IMG/VR virus record: IMGVR_UViG_3300045119_000031
Span: 1-43,323 of that record
Source: a virus
Reading direction: 5' to 3' (one strand)
Length of the DNA stretch: 43,323 bases
The translations under genes were made by a program, and so were the position numbers. The notes below the pieces were generated by a model. The model saw nothing but the letters and a program-made list of their open reading frames with translations. It made no database searches and was not told the DNA's origin. Of the stretch, positions 1 to 6,238 are shown in pieces (the stretch's first letter is position 1; each line of letters begins with the position of its first letter).

Positions 1-20
1 GCAGCCATTCCGCACCGCAT

Positions 21-131
21 GGGATCGCCAAAATGGCGCAAGGCCTATAACGACATTTACGCCAAAATACAACATTGACAACCACTGTGGATAGGACTAC
101 ATCATAGACATCAACAGCGAAAGGACACGCC
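21..131. promoter_or_regulatory. Putative divergent promoter region between early (+) and late (-) blocks
   Basis: If the sequence is circular, this stretch lies between the terminase start on the minus strand and the first plus-strand gene. On the plus strand there is a perfect TTGACA at 75-80; 17 bases later is TACATC (98-103), a poor -10. On the minus strand TTGTAT (72-67), a 17-base spacer and TATAGG (49-44) make a plausible late promoter. The 18-base element at 92-109 also occurs at 3058-3075. Promoter assignment is inference from short matches only. Confidence 0.35.
92..109 (+). repeat. 18-bp intergenic element, copy 1
   Basis: TAGGACTACATCATAGAC. It matches 17 of 18 bases with the copy at 3058-3075, and both copies lie 22 and 14 bases upstream of genes that share the same ribosome-binding leader (132 and 3090). 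It contains the octamer AGGACTAC, which also appears twice, inverted, in the gap before 10518. It may be an operator or a 5' leader element. Confidence 0.5.
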
Positions 132-557
132 ATGACGGCTTATCAACGACACGTTCGCTCCTACCACTTCCGCGAACAGATCGCGCTTTGGGATTTCGAG
201 ACCGCAGGCCAGTTCAACCTCTCTTGGAAAGAGGCGCGCGCTGCATGGCGCAATGCTTCGCAAGTCGCGCGCTCCTATCCCGCAACCCCCCGCAACCCCC
301 CGCAACCCCAACTCGCGCATGGTGACGCTGTGAGACAGGCAATTCAAACAAAGTGGCTTGGCCCTACCAACAGGCGCGGCTCGCGCGTCAAGGCATGGTC
401 CGACGCAGGCTCAAAGATCACCAATTGGGATTATTCCTTGGGCATTGAAGGCAACCATGCGGCGGCTGCGCTCGCGCTCGCCCGCAAGCTGGGATGGGAA
501 GGCAAATGGATCGGCGGCGGTCTCGCCGGATCAGGGCTGCGCCTTCGTACAGGATGA
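132..557 (+). CDS. Early phage protein with apparent C-terminal frameshift
   Basis: Encodes 141 residues from an ATG with a good ribosome site (AAAGGAC, 121-127). The body contains a run resembling a small-phage family I know only as hypothetical: a WDYSLGIEGNH stretch, then an Ala-rich helix ending LARKLGWEGKWIGGG. The end in this frame (GSGLRLRTG) does not look natural. Removing one base near 525 would instead give GGGLPDQGCAFVQDDG and so on, ending at a TAA at 574-576, which resembles a real C-terminus. This suggests a one-base insertion, a sequencing error or decay. A 10-base tandem repeat lies inside the gene at 281-309. Function unknown. Confidence 0.65.
   Translation: MTAYQRHVRSYHFREQIALWDFETAGQFNLSWKEARAAWRNASQVARSYPATPRNPPQPQLAHGDAVRQAIQTKWLGPTNRRGSRVKAWSDAGSKITNWDYSLGIEGNHAAAALALARKLGWEGKWIGGGLAGSGLRLRTG
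281..309 (+). repeat. 10-bp tandem repeat (CGCAACCCCC) x3 inside a gene
   Basis: Units start at 281, 291 and 301; the last unit differs only in its final base (A at 310). The unit length is not a multiple of three, so gain or loss of one copy would shift the reading frame of the 132-557 gene. The peptide made here is rich in Pro, Arg, Asn and Gln. Confidence 0.8.
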
Positions 558-587
558 CGGCTCGTTTTACGCCTAAGGCTCGCAGAC

Positions 588-613
588 CATGCTCGTCCAT
601 AGCGTCGAGCATG
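588..613 (+). other. Inverted repeat in the gap before 647
   Basis: CATGCTCG at 588-595 and CGAGCATG at 606-613 form a perfect 8-bp stem with a 10-base loop. No T-run follows, so it is not a standard terminator. It lies in the 558-646 gap. Role unknown; possibly an mRNA processing or stability structure. Confidence 0.5.
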
Positions 614-646
614 TGCGGCAAGCCCGCCGACGAAGGAAGACACGCC

Positions 647-1120
647 ATGACACTGATCGAACTTAAAAACCTCAACAAGACGCTGCTGCCCGAACTGGAA
701 GCGCTCTTCGCGCGCCACGATCTCAAGATGGGCAAAACCTCGTCCCTCAATGACGCCTTGGGCGGCTCGATCAAGTTCACGATCACCGTGCAGGACACCA
801 AAGCAGTGGGGTCCGATGGCAAGCCTGCCAGCCCCTACCGCCGCGACTGGCTTGAAATGGCGTCATTCATGATGGACGCCTACAAGCTCGACCCCGACTG
901 GCTTGATCGCGTGTTTGAAGCCAACGGAGGAAAAACCTACACCATCACGGGTCTCAAGGTGGGTCGAGGCGAGCCCAAGGTCGTTTGCGAGAGCGGCGGC
1001 AAGGCTTGGCTCTTCCCGTGCGATAGCGTCAGCCTTCGAATGCGCGCCGCCGCGCCCCCGCGCCCCGTCGAGATCTCGCCGTCCGTCACCGTCACCCCGT
1101 ATAGCTCTTACCGAAAGTAA
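647..1120 (+). CDS. Hypothetical early phage protein, 157 aa
   Basis: The ATG at 647 is chosen because GAAGGAAGA lies just upstream and the conserved leader ACACGCCATG precedes it; upstream in-frame codons look non-coding. The N-terminal half is helical with many Leu and Lys residues (LIELKNLNKTLLPELEALF). The second half is beta-rich, with a TITGLKVGRGEPKVVC stretch and a KAWLFPCDSV stretch. No catalytic motif is visible and I do not recognise a characterised family. It is probably transcribed with the genes on either side. Confidence 0.8.
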   Translation: MTLIELKNLNKTLLPELEALFARHDLKMGKTSSLNDALGGSIKFTITVQDTKAVGSDGKPASPYRRDWLEMASFMMDAYKLDPDWLDRVFEANGGKTYTITGLKVGRGEPKVVCESGGKAWLFPCDSVSLRMRAAAPPRPVEISPSVTVTPYSSYRK

Positions 1121-1133
1121 AGGAGGCCTAAAG

Positions 1134-1151
1134 GGCGGCGCACGCGCCGCC
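1134..1151 (+). other. GC-rich hairpin between 1120 and 1183
   Basis: GGCGGCGC and GCGCCGCC flank AC, a perfect palindrome-like hairpin directly after the stop of the 647-1120 gene. There is no T-tract (TCATTAG follows). It could be a weak terminator or an mRNA 3' protecting structure. Confidence 0.55.
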
Positions 1152-1182
1152 TCATTAGACCCCCCGAAAGAAAGGACATGCC

Positions 1183-1536
1183 ATGACCTATCAAACCGAA
1201 TTTCCTCATTACGCCTCGCCCATCCCCGACGTGTTCCTCGCGCCGCCGTGGGAGGACGCAAGCTGGCATAACGACAGTTGCCCCTGCTTCTCGCGCAAGA
1301 TCGGCCCTGCCGACGAACAGGTTCACGTCTACGTGGACGAGGCCAACCCGCGCCTTCGCGACTACTGGACCGCAGAGGGCGGCTTGCAGTCCCCGCTGCC
1401 GCGCTACACCGTGCGCTTTACCGACGAGGAAGGCGCATACCCCGAACGCGGCGAAGATCCGCGCGACTTCTCGACCGACAGTCTCGCAAACCTTCTCGAC
1501 CGTATCGGCTTCATCACGGGCGAGGTCTCCCGATGA
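1183..1536 (+). CDS. Hypothetical acidic early protein, 117 aa
   Basis: Starts at an ATG with the strong shared leader AAAGGACATGCC. The product is acidic and rich in Pro, Tyr and Trp, with the short motif HNDSCPCFSRKIG near residue 30. That motif has two Cys, but there is no second pair to make a clear zinc site. Its stop overlaps the next start as ATGA, so translation is probably coupled. No family recognised. Confidence 0.8.
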   Translation: MTYQTEFPHYASPIPDVFLAPPWEDASWHNDSCPCFSRKIGPADEQVHVYVDEANPRLRDYWTAEGGLQSPLPRYTVRFTDEEGAYPERGEDPRDFSTDSLANLLDRIGFITGEVSR

Positions 1537-1721
1537 GCCGCGACGAGCTGACGGCGGAATATCAGGGCTGGCTCAAGGCCAACCCCAACGTCCCGCCCAT
1601 CAGCGCCGACGAGGCGCTATGGGAGCTGATCGAGGATCCGCCCTTTGAACGCCCGCCCGCGCTCAAGGCGCAGATCGACTGGCTCATAGACTTCTGCAAC
1701 CGATGGGATGCTGCACAATGA
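1533..1721 (+). CDS. Hypothetical early protein, 62 aa
   Basis: Begins within the ATGA overlap with the preceding gene and ends in an ATGA overlap with the next one. It is a small acidic protein with aromatic residues (YQGWLKANPNVPP at the start, DWLIDFCNRWD at the end), probably helical. No domain recognised. GC-rich third positions support coding. Confidence 0.75.
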   Translation: MSRDELTAEYQGWLKANPNVPPISADEALWELIEDPPFERPPALKAQIDWLIDFCNRWDAAQ

Positions 1722-1984
1722 GACGCCTGACCCACGCCGAGACGCGCGCCATCATGCACCCGCCGCGCACAATTTATAGGGCCCAGCTCGAAACAAGAAA
1801 TTTCGACTTTGAGGCCTACGGCGAGACGGCGGAAAAAGCCGCTCTCACCTTGCGCGAGGGTTGCCGGAAGCACGTCACAGAATATCGGCTGATCCAAGCC
1901 GACTTCGACGAGGTGTACGGACCCGAAATTCGTGTCATGCCCATCGCCTTGGGCCAATGCTATCGCGACCGCGAGCCGCTATGA
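1718..1984 (+). CDS. Hypothetical early protein, 88 aa
   Basis: The ATG at 1718 overlaps the previous TGA, and its own TGA overlaps the methyltransferase start, so it sits in a tightly coupled chain. The N-terminus is basic; the centre (FDFEAYGETAEKAALTLREGCRKH) reads like a small alpha/beta domain of the kind found in phage accessory proteins. Function unknown. Confidence 0.75.
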   Translation: MRRLTHAETRAIMHPPRTIYRAQLETRNFDFEAYGETAEKAALTLREGCRKHVTEYRLIQADFDEVYGPEIRVMPIALGQCYRDREPL

Positions 1985-3060
1985 TCTACCTCAACGAGAA
2001 CAACCCCCACGCGGCGCAGTGGCTCCGCAATCTCATTGCAAAGGGACATTTGCCCAATGGCATTGTCGATCAAAGATCAGTTGTCGCTGTTTCCCCCATC
2101 GAACTCAGCTTCACCCAGTGCCACTTCTTTGCAGGGATCGGGGGATGGCCCTTGGCCCTCTCCCTTGCCGGATGGCCCAGCGAGCGGGAGGTCTGGACCG
2201 CCAGTCTCCCCTGCCAACCCCTATCGGTCGCGGGCAAGCGCAAAGGCGCGGCTGACGAGCGTCACCTCTGGCCCACCTTCAACGCGCTCGTTGACGAGCG
2301 CCGCCCTGCAACAATCTTTGGCGAGCAAGTTGCAAGCAAGGCTGGCAGGGAATGGCTCTCCGCTGTTCGCTCTGACTTGGAAGACCTTGGCTATGCCGTC
2401 GCTGCCGCATGTCTGCCAGCTTGCAGCGTCGGGGCTCCGCACCGCCGATACAGGTTTTTCTGGCTGGCCCACCGCGACGACGCGGGACGGGAAGGGCGGC
2501 TATCAGGGCGGAAGGCTCCGCAAGGGCAAGATCTCGACCGACACGCTCGACGTGACGGCGCAGCTGGCCTCGTGGCCGACGCCAGTGGTCATGGACGCCA
2601 ATTCGAGCGCGCGACACGGCTACATGATCAAGGGCCACGCGGGGACGACAATGCTGGACGCGGCGCGTCTGGCGGGCTGGCCGACGCCGCTGGAGGACGA
2701 CGCGAACAATGGGACGCGGGCGAGCGGACAATATCAAAGCCTGACGCGAACCGCCCAGCAGGCGGCGTGGCCGACAACGAGGGCCAGCGACGGCGAGAAG
2801 AACGTGCGGACCTTGGAGGGCTCGATGAGGGAGATCGAGCGCAAGGGATCGCCTCAGGACTTGGCGCAAGCTGGAGCGATTGCGATTGGCTCCCCTGCCG
2901 GGACCACAAATACAGGCCAGTTGAACCCGGCACATTCCCGCTGGCTCATGGGGTATCCGGTCGCGTGGGACGACTGCGCGCCTATGGTAACGCCATCGTC
3001 CCGCAAGTCGCCGCCGCGTTCGTAAGCGCCTTCCTTGACGCCGAGGGCAAATCAGTCTAG
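1981..3060 (+). CDS. C5-type DNA cytosine methyltransferase
   Basis: Transfers methyl from S-adenosylmethionine to C5 of cytosine in a DNA target, most likely to protect phage DNA from host restriction. In 359 residues the family motifs are visible in order: motif I FAGIGG (50-55), motif IV PCQP (77-80) with nucleophile Cys78, motif VI as GEQV (114-117; usually ENV), motif VIII RRYR (155-158), and motif X YGNAIVP near residue 335. The ATG at 1981 overlaps the preceding stop (ATGA) and gives the usual MIYLNENNP start. The variable central part is full of repeated LADA and VADA pieces. They arise from the same DNA that gives repeated WPTP in another frame. Target sequence cannot be told. Confidence 0.93.
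   Translation: MIYLNENNPHAAQWLRNLIAKGHLPNGIVDQRSVVAVSPIELSFTQCHFFAGIGGWPLALSLAGWPSEREVWTASLPCQPLSVAGKRKGAADERHLWPTFNALVDERRPATIFGEQVASKAGREWLSAVRSDLEDLGYAVAAACLPACSVGAPHRRYRFFWLAHRDDAGREGRLSGRKAPQGQDLDRHARRDGAAGLVADASGHGRQFERATRLHDQGPRGDDNAGRGASGGLADAAGGRREQWDAGERTISKPDANRPAGGVADNEGQRRREERADLGGLDEGDRAQGIASGLGASWSDCDWLPCRDHKYRPVEPGTFPLAHGVSGRVGRLRAYGNAIVPQVAAAFVSAFLDAEGKSV
2057..3025 (+). CDS. Overlapping-frame WPTP-repeat phage protein inside the methyltransferase gene
   Basis: A 322-residue frame lies entirely inside the methyltransferase gene on the same strand. The start is supported by AAAGGGACATTTGCCCAATG (2040-2059), which mirrors the leader used by the phage's other genes, such as 11919-11937. 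The product has repeated WPTP segments (GWPTATTRDGKGG, SWPTPVVMDANSS, GWPTPLEDDANNG, AWPTTRASDGEKN) and ends with LNPAHSRWLMGYPVAWDDCA. I know these features from many phage and prophage proteins of unknown function. Frame retention over about 970 bases, the start site and the family-like ends make it likely to be real. Expression is not proven by sequence. Confidence 0.7.
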   Translation: MALSIKDQLSLFPPSNSASPSATSLQGSGDGPWPSPLPDGPASGRSGPPVSPANPYRSRASAKARLTSVTSGPPSTRSLTSAALQQSLASKLQARLAGNGSPLFALTWKTLAMPSLPHVCQLAASGLRTADTGFSGWPTATTRDGKGGYQGGRLRKGKISTDTLDVTAQLASWPTPVVMDANSSARHGYMIKGHAGTTMLDAARLAGWPTPLEDDANNGTRASGQYQSLTRTAQQAAWPTTRASDGEKNVRTLEGSMREIERKGSPQDLAQAGAIAIGSPAGTTNTGQLNPAHSRWLMGYPVAWDDCAPMVTPSSRKSPPRS

Positions 3061-3075
3061 GACTACATCACAGAC
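3058..3075 (+). repeat. 18-bp intergenic element, copy 2
   Basis: TAGGACTACATCACAGAC, starting in the methyltransferase stop codon and ending 14 bases before the ATG at 3090. It is 17/18 identical to 92-109. TTGACG at 3035-3040 lies 17 bases upstream. Possible operator or start-proximal element. Confidence 0.5.
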
Positions 3076-3089
3076 GAAAGGACTATGCC

Positions 3090-3401
3090 ATGTCAATAAT
3101 GCCATTAGAAAAACTCGACAAAGCCAGACTGGGTCTCATTCTCGACTGCCACGGACCAGAGAAGGTCATCGACATGCTGGCGAGCCTGCTTTTCCACGCC
3201 GCCGCCAAGGCTCTTGAGGGCGGCGACTATGAAGGCTCGACGCGGCTCGACCGCATCTCGCGCTATCTGGAGGACATGGAAGTCCATCTGGAAAACGAGG
3301 ACTCCAGTCAGGAATGGCCCGAGGCGGCCGAGCGTTTCGAGGACAGCGCCAAATACCGCGCCGACATGATCGCGGCAGGCCGCTGGAAGCTCGTTCGATG
3401 A
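3090..3401 (+). CDS. Hypothetical early protein, 103 aa
   Basis: Starts after the shared leader AAAGGACTATGCCATG and opens a chain of ATGA-coupled small genes running to 6073. The product is acidic and mostly helical: LILDCHGPEKVIDMLASLLFHAAAKAL, then an acidic RYLEDMEVHLENED part. A second ATG five codons into the gene is a possible alternative start. No family recognised. Confidence 0.8.
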   Translation: MSIMPLEKLDKARLGLILDCHGPEKVIDMLASLLFHAAAKALEGGDYEGSTRLDRISRYLEDMEVHLENEDSSQEWPEAAERFEDSAKYRADMIAAGRWKLVR

Positions 3402-3655
3402 GCGAGTACATCGTCATGACGGCGTCGGCCCAAATGCCGTCGTCGTGCAAGGGGATCTATAAGAAAGTCGCCGTCTGCGAAGTCGATGACGGCGTCATTC
3501 CGAAAATGATCTCAGAACGCGCCAAGGGGATGGTCCGCATCGTCGCCCTTTGGGACAAACGCCACGCGGGCGGAGGCGACAAGACTGCCTTCGCCCTCGC
3601 CGTCGTTGCGGCCAATCAGATGGCCAAGGATCTAACAGAAGGAAAACAGCAATGA
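3398..3655 (+). CDS. Hypothetical early protein, 85 aa
   Basis: The ATG overlaps the upstream stop (ATGA) and its stop overlaps the next start. The N-terminal half reads as beta strands (YKKVAVCEVDDGV, MVRIVALWDK), the C-terminal half as a helix (AFALAVVAANQMAKDL). Unrecognised. Its place in the coupled early chain suggests a host-interaction or accessory role, which is inference only. Confidence 0.78.
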   Translation: MSEYIVMTASAQMPSSCKGIYKKVAVCEVDDGVIPKMISERAKGMVRIVALWDKRHAGGGDKTAFALAVVAANQMAKDLTEGKQQ

Positions 3656-3858
3656 CCATGAGAAGCAAAGACGTCCATGACGCGACTCAAGCTCTCCTTA
3701 ACTGGTGCGACAGTCAGGAGATCGCTCCCGACGACGCGGTGCGCGTTCTGACCACGGCTCTGGTCGCCATCATTCACGAAGTCGCCGTGGCAACCGGACG
3801 CGACGCCAAGCAAGGCGGGCAGATCATCGCCAACATCATCGTCGAGGCATTGCCATGA
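3652..3858 (+). CDS. Hypothetical early protein, 68 aa
   Basis: Starts in an ATGA overlap with MTMRSK; a second ATG two codons later is possible. The small all-helical product has a hydrophobic helix VLTTALVAIIHEVAVATG that is amphipathic rather than membrane-spanning. Unrecognised. Confidence 0.72.
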   Translation: MTMRSKDVHDATQALLNWCDSQEIAPDDAVRVLTTALVAIIHEVAVATGRDAKQGGQIIANIIVEALP

Positions 3859-4109
3859 CTGCGGCTGTTGTCCTCGCCGCCGAGGTCGAGCGCATCGCAC
3901 GCGAGATCGTCGCCTCAATGGCGGTCTTCCACCGTCTCAACCCAAGCCAGCGAACCGCCCTCGCTGCTGGCGGCGACATCCTCGTCGAGCGGCTGCACGA
4001 GGCCTGGGCTGCGTTCGTCGCCCAGCAGTGGAAGGAACGCGAACCCAAGCCCCACGAGGGACCGATACTGACCATCGAAACCTCCAACGGCACAATCGAG
4101 ATTGGATAA
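3855..4109 (+). CDS. Hypothetical early protein, 84 aa
   Basis: ATGA-coupled to the previous gene. Helical N-terminal two thirds (LAAEVERIAREIVASMAVF, GGDILVERLHEAWAAF) and a short beta tail ILTIETSNGTIEIG. Unrecognised. Confidence 0.72.
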   Translation: MTAAVVLAAEVERIAREIVASMAVFHRLNPSQRTALAAGGDILVERLHEAWAAFVAQQWKEREPKPHEGPILTIETSNGTIEIG

Positions 4110-4113
4110 GACA

Positions 4114-4431
4114 ATGACTGGATGGAACCTACCCCCAGGCTGCACCGACCGCATGGTCGATGAGGCTTTCGGCTACTCCGAGGGACGCCGAGGCGTCTAT
4201 AAAGTCACCGTGACCCGCACTATGGAAATGACGACCGTCGTCGAGGTCGAGGCTTCAAGCCGAGACGATGCGATTGACGATGCCGCAATCGCCACCAAGG
4301 ACATTCCAGTCCATAAATGGACGATTAGCCAAGATGACTTTGACGTCATCGACGTCGAGGGCCCGCCCGAGCGCGATCCCGATGACGAGCGCGACGCGCG
4401 CGCCGACTACGAATACGACCGCAACCGATGA
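4114..4431 (+). CDS. Small phage protein beginning MTGWNLPPGC, 105 aa
   Basis: The ATG at 4114 is preferred over an in-frame TTG at 4102, because many phage proteins begin with a similar W-x-x-PPG stretch. After this comes a predicted beta-alpha-beta fold with YKVTVTRTMEMTTVVEVEAS and a helix RDDAIDDAAIATK, the layout of small DpnD/PcfM-like domains. A very acidic tail follows (PPERDPDDERDARADYEYD). The stop overlaps the next ATG. Function unknown; family resemblance is from memory. Confidence 0.8.
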   Translation: MTGWNLPPGCTDRMVDEAFGYSEGRRGVYKVTVTRTMEMTTVVEVEASSRDDAIDDAAIATKDIPVHKWTISQDDFDVIDVEGPPERDPDDERDARADYEYDRNR

Positions 4432-4655
4432 GCCCTTGGGACAAGATCTATGGCGCGCGCCGTCGCGCCATAGACCGCCGCCTGCTCGCCTCGATGGAGC
4501 GCGAGATCGCGGCAATGGAAAAGAAGACGCCGCCCGCCGAGGTCGTCGATCTAACCGGCGGCCTCTGCGAACACTTCTACCCGCCAGCCAAATGCGTGCT
4601 TTGCGCCCGCAACGAACGCGACCGCATCGCCCGCGCCTTTGGGAGACCAGCATGA
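4428..4655 (+). CDS. Small protein with putative zinc knuckle, 75 aa
   Basis: Basic helical N-terminus (GARRRAIDRRLLASMEREIAAMEKK) followed by GGLCEHFYPPAKCVLC, where Cys, His, Cys and Cys are spaced as in a small zinc-binding knuckle. Linked by ATGA overlaps on both sides. Probably nucleic-acid or protein binding. Unrecognised. Confidence 0.75.
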   Translation: MSPWDKIYGARRRAIDRRLLASMEREIAAMEKKTPPAEVVDLTGGLCEHFYPPAKCVLCARNERDRIARAFGRPA

Positions 4656-5005
4656 AGCTCAATAAAGACCTCCTTCGCCGCGCGCGGCGCTCGCCCGCGG
4701 CGAAAGACCTCGACGACGACGAACGCATCGCCATCAATCTCCTATGGCGCAAGGGCGTGCGCGCCGTCGCCTTGGCGAAGATCTTCCAGCGCTCGAAAAA
4801 TACTATCTACTACCAGTGCCTGACCGGCGAAGGCGCGAGCTATCCGTTCAAGAACAAAGCCGCTGAGATAAACGACATCATCGAGAAGATGGGCGAGAAG
4901 GCGGCGTGGGATCTCTACGTCCGCGACCGTCCCGGCCTGATCGAGGCGGTTAACGCCGCCAACGAGGACATCGTCGAGGCGCACCGTTCGCGCGATGCAG
5001 CATGA
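4652..5005 (+). CDS. Helix-turn-helix DNA-binding protein, 117 aa
   Basis: Residues about 25-60 read as a helix-turn-helix: ERIAINLLWRKGVRAV, then ALAKIFQRSKNTIYYQC, as in small resolvase- or transposase-type DNA-binding domains. The N-terminus is basic and the C-terminal half is helical and acidic. It could be an early transcription regulator; the operator is unknown. ATGA overlaps join it to both neighbours. Confidence 0.75.
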   Translation: MKLNKDLLRRARRSPAAKDLDDDERIAINLLWRKGVRAVALAKIFQRSKNTIYYQCLTGEGASYPFKNKAAEINDIIEKMGEKAAWDLYVRDRPGLIEAVNAANEDIVEAHRSRDAA

Positions 5006-5631
5006 TCTCGTCGCCATTCGGGCACGATTGGACTTGGGAGCGAGAACTTATCGACCGCATCCGCCGCGACGGCGTCGTTCCCGAGGTCACGGCAATCAAC
5101 GATCTGATCCCGAGCGATGTCAAATACCTCAACGCCTCCACTTGGGAGGCGGCGGAGGAACACTCAAAGGACGCCATCCGCACCAATGCGGCTTACCTCG
5201 ATGACGCCTCCATCGCCCGCCGCCGAGCCGAGCGCGAGCAGCGTCAGCAGAACTGGGATGAAACTCGAGCCGAGTGGAGAGCCTACGAACTAGGCCTCGC
5301 GCCCAGGCCTGTCACTGTGCCCAATATCGACCCCGCCGAGATCGCGGCGCGCAAGAACAAAGCGGCGCTCAAGAAGCTGATCGAGCAGGAGCGCGAGGCG
5401 CGCGACGCCGAGCTGCGCGCAGCCGCTGCCGAGCGCGTGGCTCTATGGGAGAAGGAGAACAAGCGCCGGGGCGAGGAAAGCCGCGTCTTGGCCAGCAAGT
5501 GGCTCTGCACCGTCTGCAACGGCAAGTCGATGATCGAGAAGCGCAACGACGGCTATCAGCTCACCTGTCTCAATTGCGGCAAGTCGGCGTGGGGCAGTCA
5601 CGGCTCACTTATGGGAGTGTTGAACAGATGA
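5002..5631 (+). CDS. Coiled-coil protein with C-terminal zinc ribbon, 209 aa
   Basis: The N-terminal part has a W-rich start (HDWTWERELIDRIRRDG). Residues about 75-165 form a long charged helix rich in Arg, Glu and Ala, probably a coiled coil. The last 45 residues hold CTVC and CLNC, about 20 residues apart, a typical zinc ribbon. Such proteins often bind nucleic acid or remodel a host complex, but no family is recognised. Coupled to both neighbours by ATGA overlaps. Confidence 0.8.
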   Translation: MISSPFGHDWTWERELIDRIRRDGVVPEVTAINDLIPSDVKYLNASTWEAAEEHSKDAIRTNAAYLDDASIARRRAEREQRQQNWDETRAEWRAYELGLAPRPVTVPNIDPAEIAARKNKAALKKLIEQEREARDAELRAAAAERVALWEKENKRRGEESRVLASKWLCTVCNGKSMIEKRNDGYQLTCLNCGKSAWGSHGSLMGVLNR

Positions 5632-5855
5632 AATACCTTTGTGACATCGACGATCCGCGTTCATGCCTCTGCTGCGGCAAGATGATTATAAAGGCGCGCC
5701 GCCCAAAGAAGATGACGAAAGAGCGCTTTTACGAAGGGCTCGAGAGGGTCACGATGTTTGGCTACAGCAAGGAGGATTTGCTGGGTCCGTATCTCAAGCA
5801 TCTCGATTGGCAATTCCCCGGCGTCTCCGACCTCATCCGCAAGAGCCTGTCATGA
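5628..5855 (+). CDS. Small Cys-rich protein, 75 aa
   Basis: The start MKYLCDIDDPRSCLCCGK contains four Cys within 13 residues, consistent with a small metal site. The remainder is basic then helical (MTKERFYEGLERVTMFGYSKEDLLG). It belongs to the ATGA-coupled early chain. Unrecognised. Confidence 0.72.
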   Translation: MKYLCDIDDPRSCLCCGKMIIKARRPKKMTKERFYEGLERVTMFGYSKEDLLGPYLKHLDWQFPGVSDLIRKSLS

Positions 5856-6073
5856 CCCCTGCCGAGATCGACGCCAGCCCGACCGAGCCCGACTGGGTCG
5901 CGCAATGGCAGATCCTTCGCGTGGCGGACGATGGCTTCTCCGCCATTCTCCGCCAATGGCGGCGTTGGCACTGGACGCCGATAGAGGTCGCGGGGCAATT
6001 GAAGAAGCAGCCCGGTAGCGCGACCAACGGGATCATCGCGCTCGCGCTCTTGGGGATCATGCCGGCCAAATGA
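5852..6073 (+). CDS. Hypothetical early protein, 73 aa
   Basis: The last gene of the coupled run that starts at 3090. It is Trp-rich and helical (DWVAQWQILRVADDGF, LRQWRRWHWTPIEVAGQLKK) with a hydrophobic end (GIIALALLGIMPAK). The middle resembles a helix-turn-helix (IEVAGQLKKQPGSATNGI). A strong hairpin follows at 6076. Unrecognised. Confidence 0.72.
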   Translation: MTPAEIDASPTEPDWVAQWQILRVADDGFSAILRQWRRWHWTPIEVAGQLKKQPGSATNGIIALALLGIMPAK

Positions 6074-6075
6074 AA

Positions 6076-6105
6076 GGGCCCGCGACATGCCATGAACGCG
6101 GGCCC
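6076..6105 (+). other. Strong hairpin after the early gene run
   Basis: GGGCCCGCG (6076-6084) pairs perfectly with CGCGGGCCC (6097-6105) across a 12-base loop. No T-tract follows, so intrinsic termination is uncertain. It separates the early small-gene run from the helicase gene and may attenuate or process the transcript. Confidence 0.65.
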
Positions 6106-6126
6106 AATCGACGAAAGGAGGGCGAC

Positions 6127-6153
6127 ATGCCCGACGCCCTGAGACGTCCATAA
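6127..6153 (+). CDS. Possible 8-codon leader peptide
   Basis: ATG to TAA encodes MPDALRRP. It is preceded by AAAGGAGGG with a 4-base gap, the best ribosome-binding site in this part of the window, whereas the helicase start at 6239 has none of that quality. It could be a leader peptide or the remnant of a lost gene. Translation is inferred from the ribosome site only. Confidence 0.3.
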   Translation: MPDALRRP

Positions 6154-6238
6154 CCGACGCCCCGGCGCTTGTCCACCGACAAGCCTTGACCCGACGCACG
6201 GCGAAGCTCAGACCAGACGTTTTCGACGAAAGCCCAAC

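Noticed and set aside
1-78. Open plus-strand frame from the window edge ending in a TGA at 76-78 (MGSPKWRKAYNDIY-like)
   Set aside because: If the contig is circular it runs antisense to the start of the terminase gene, and the part after its first ATG is only 19 codons with no ribosome site. Treated as a shadow.
494-646. N-terminal extension of the 647 gene
   Set aside because: The extension is Arg/Ser-rich and overlaps the previous gene; the ribosome site and shared leader favour 647.
1861-1980. N-terminal extension of the methyltransferase
   Set aside because: These codons are the shadow of the 1718-1984 gene; the family normally starts with the MIYLN-type sequence found at 1981.
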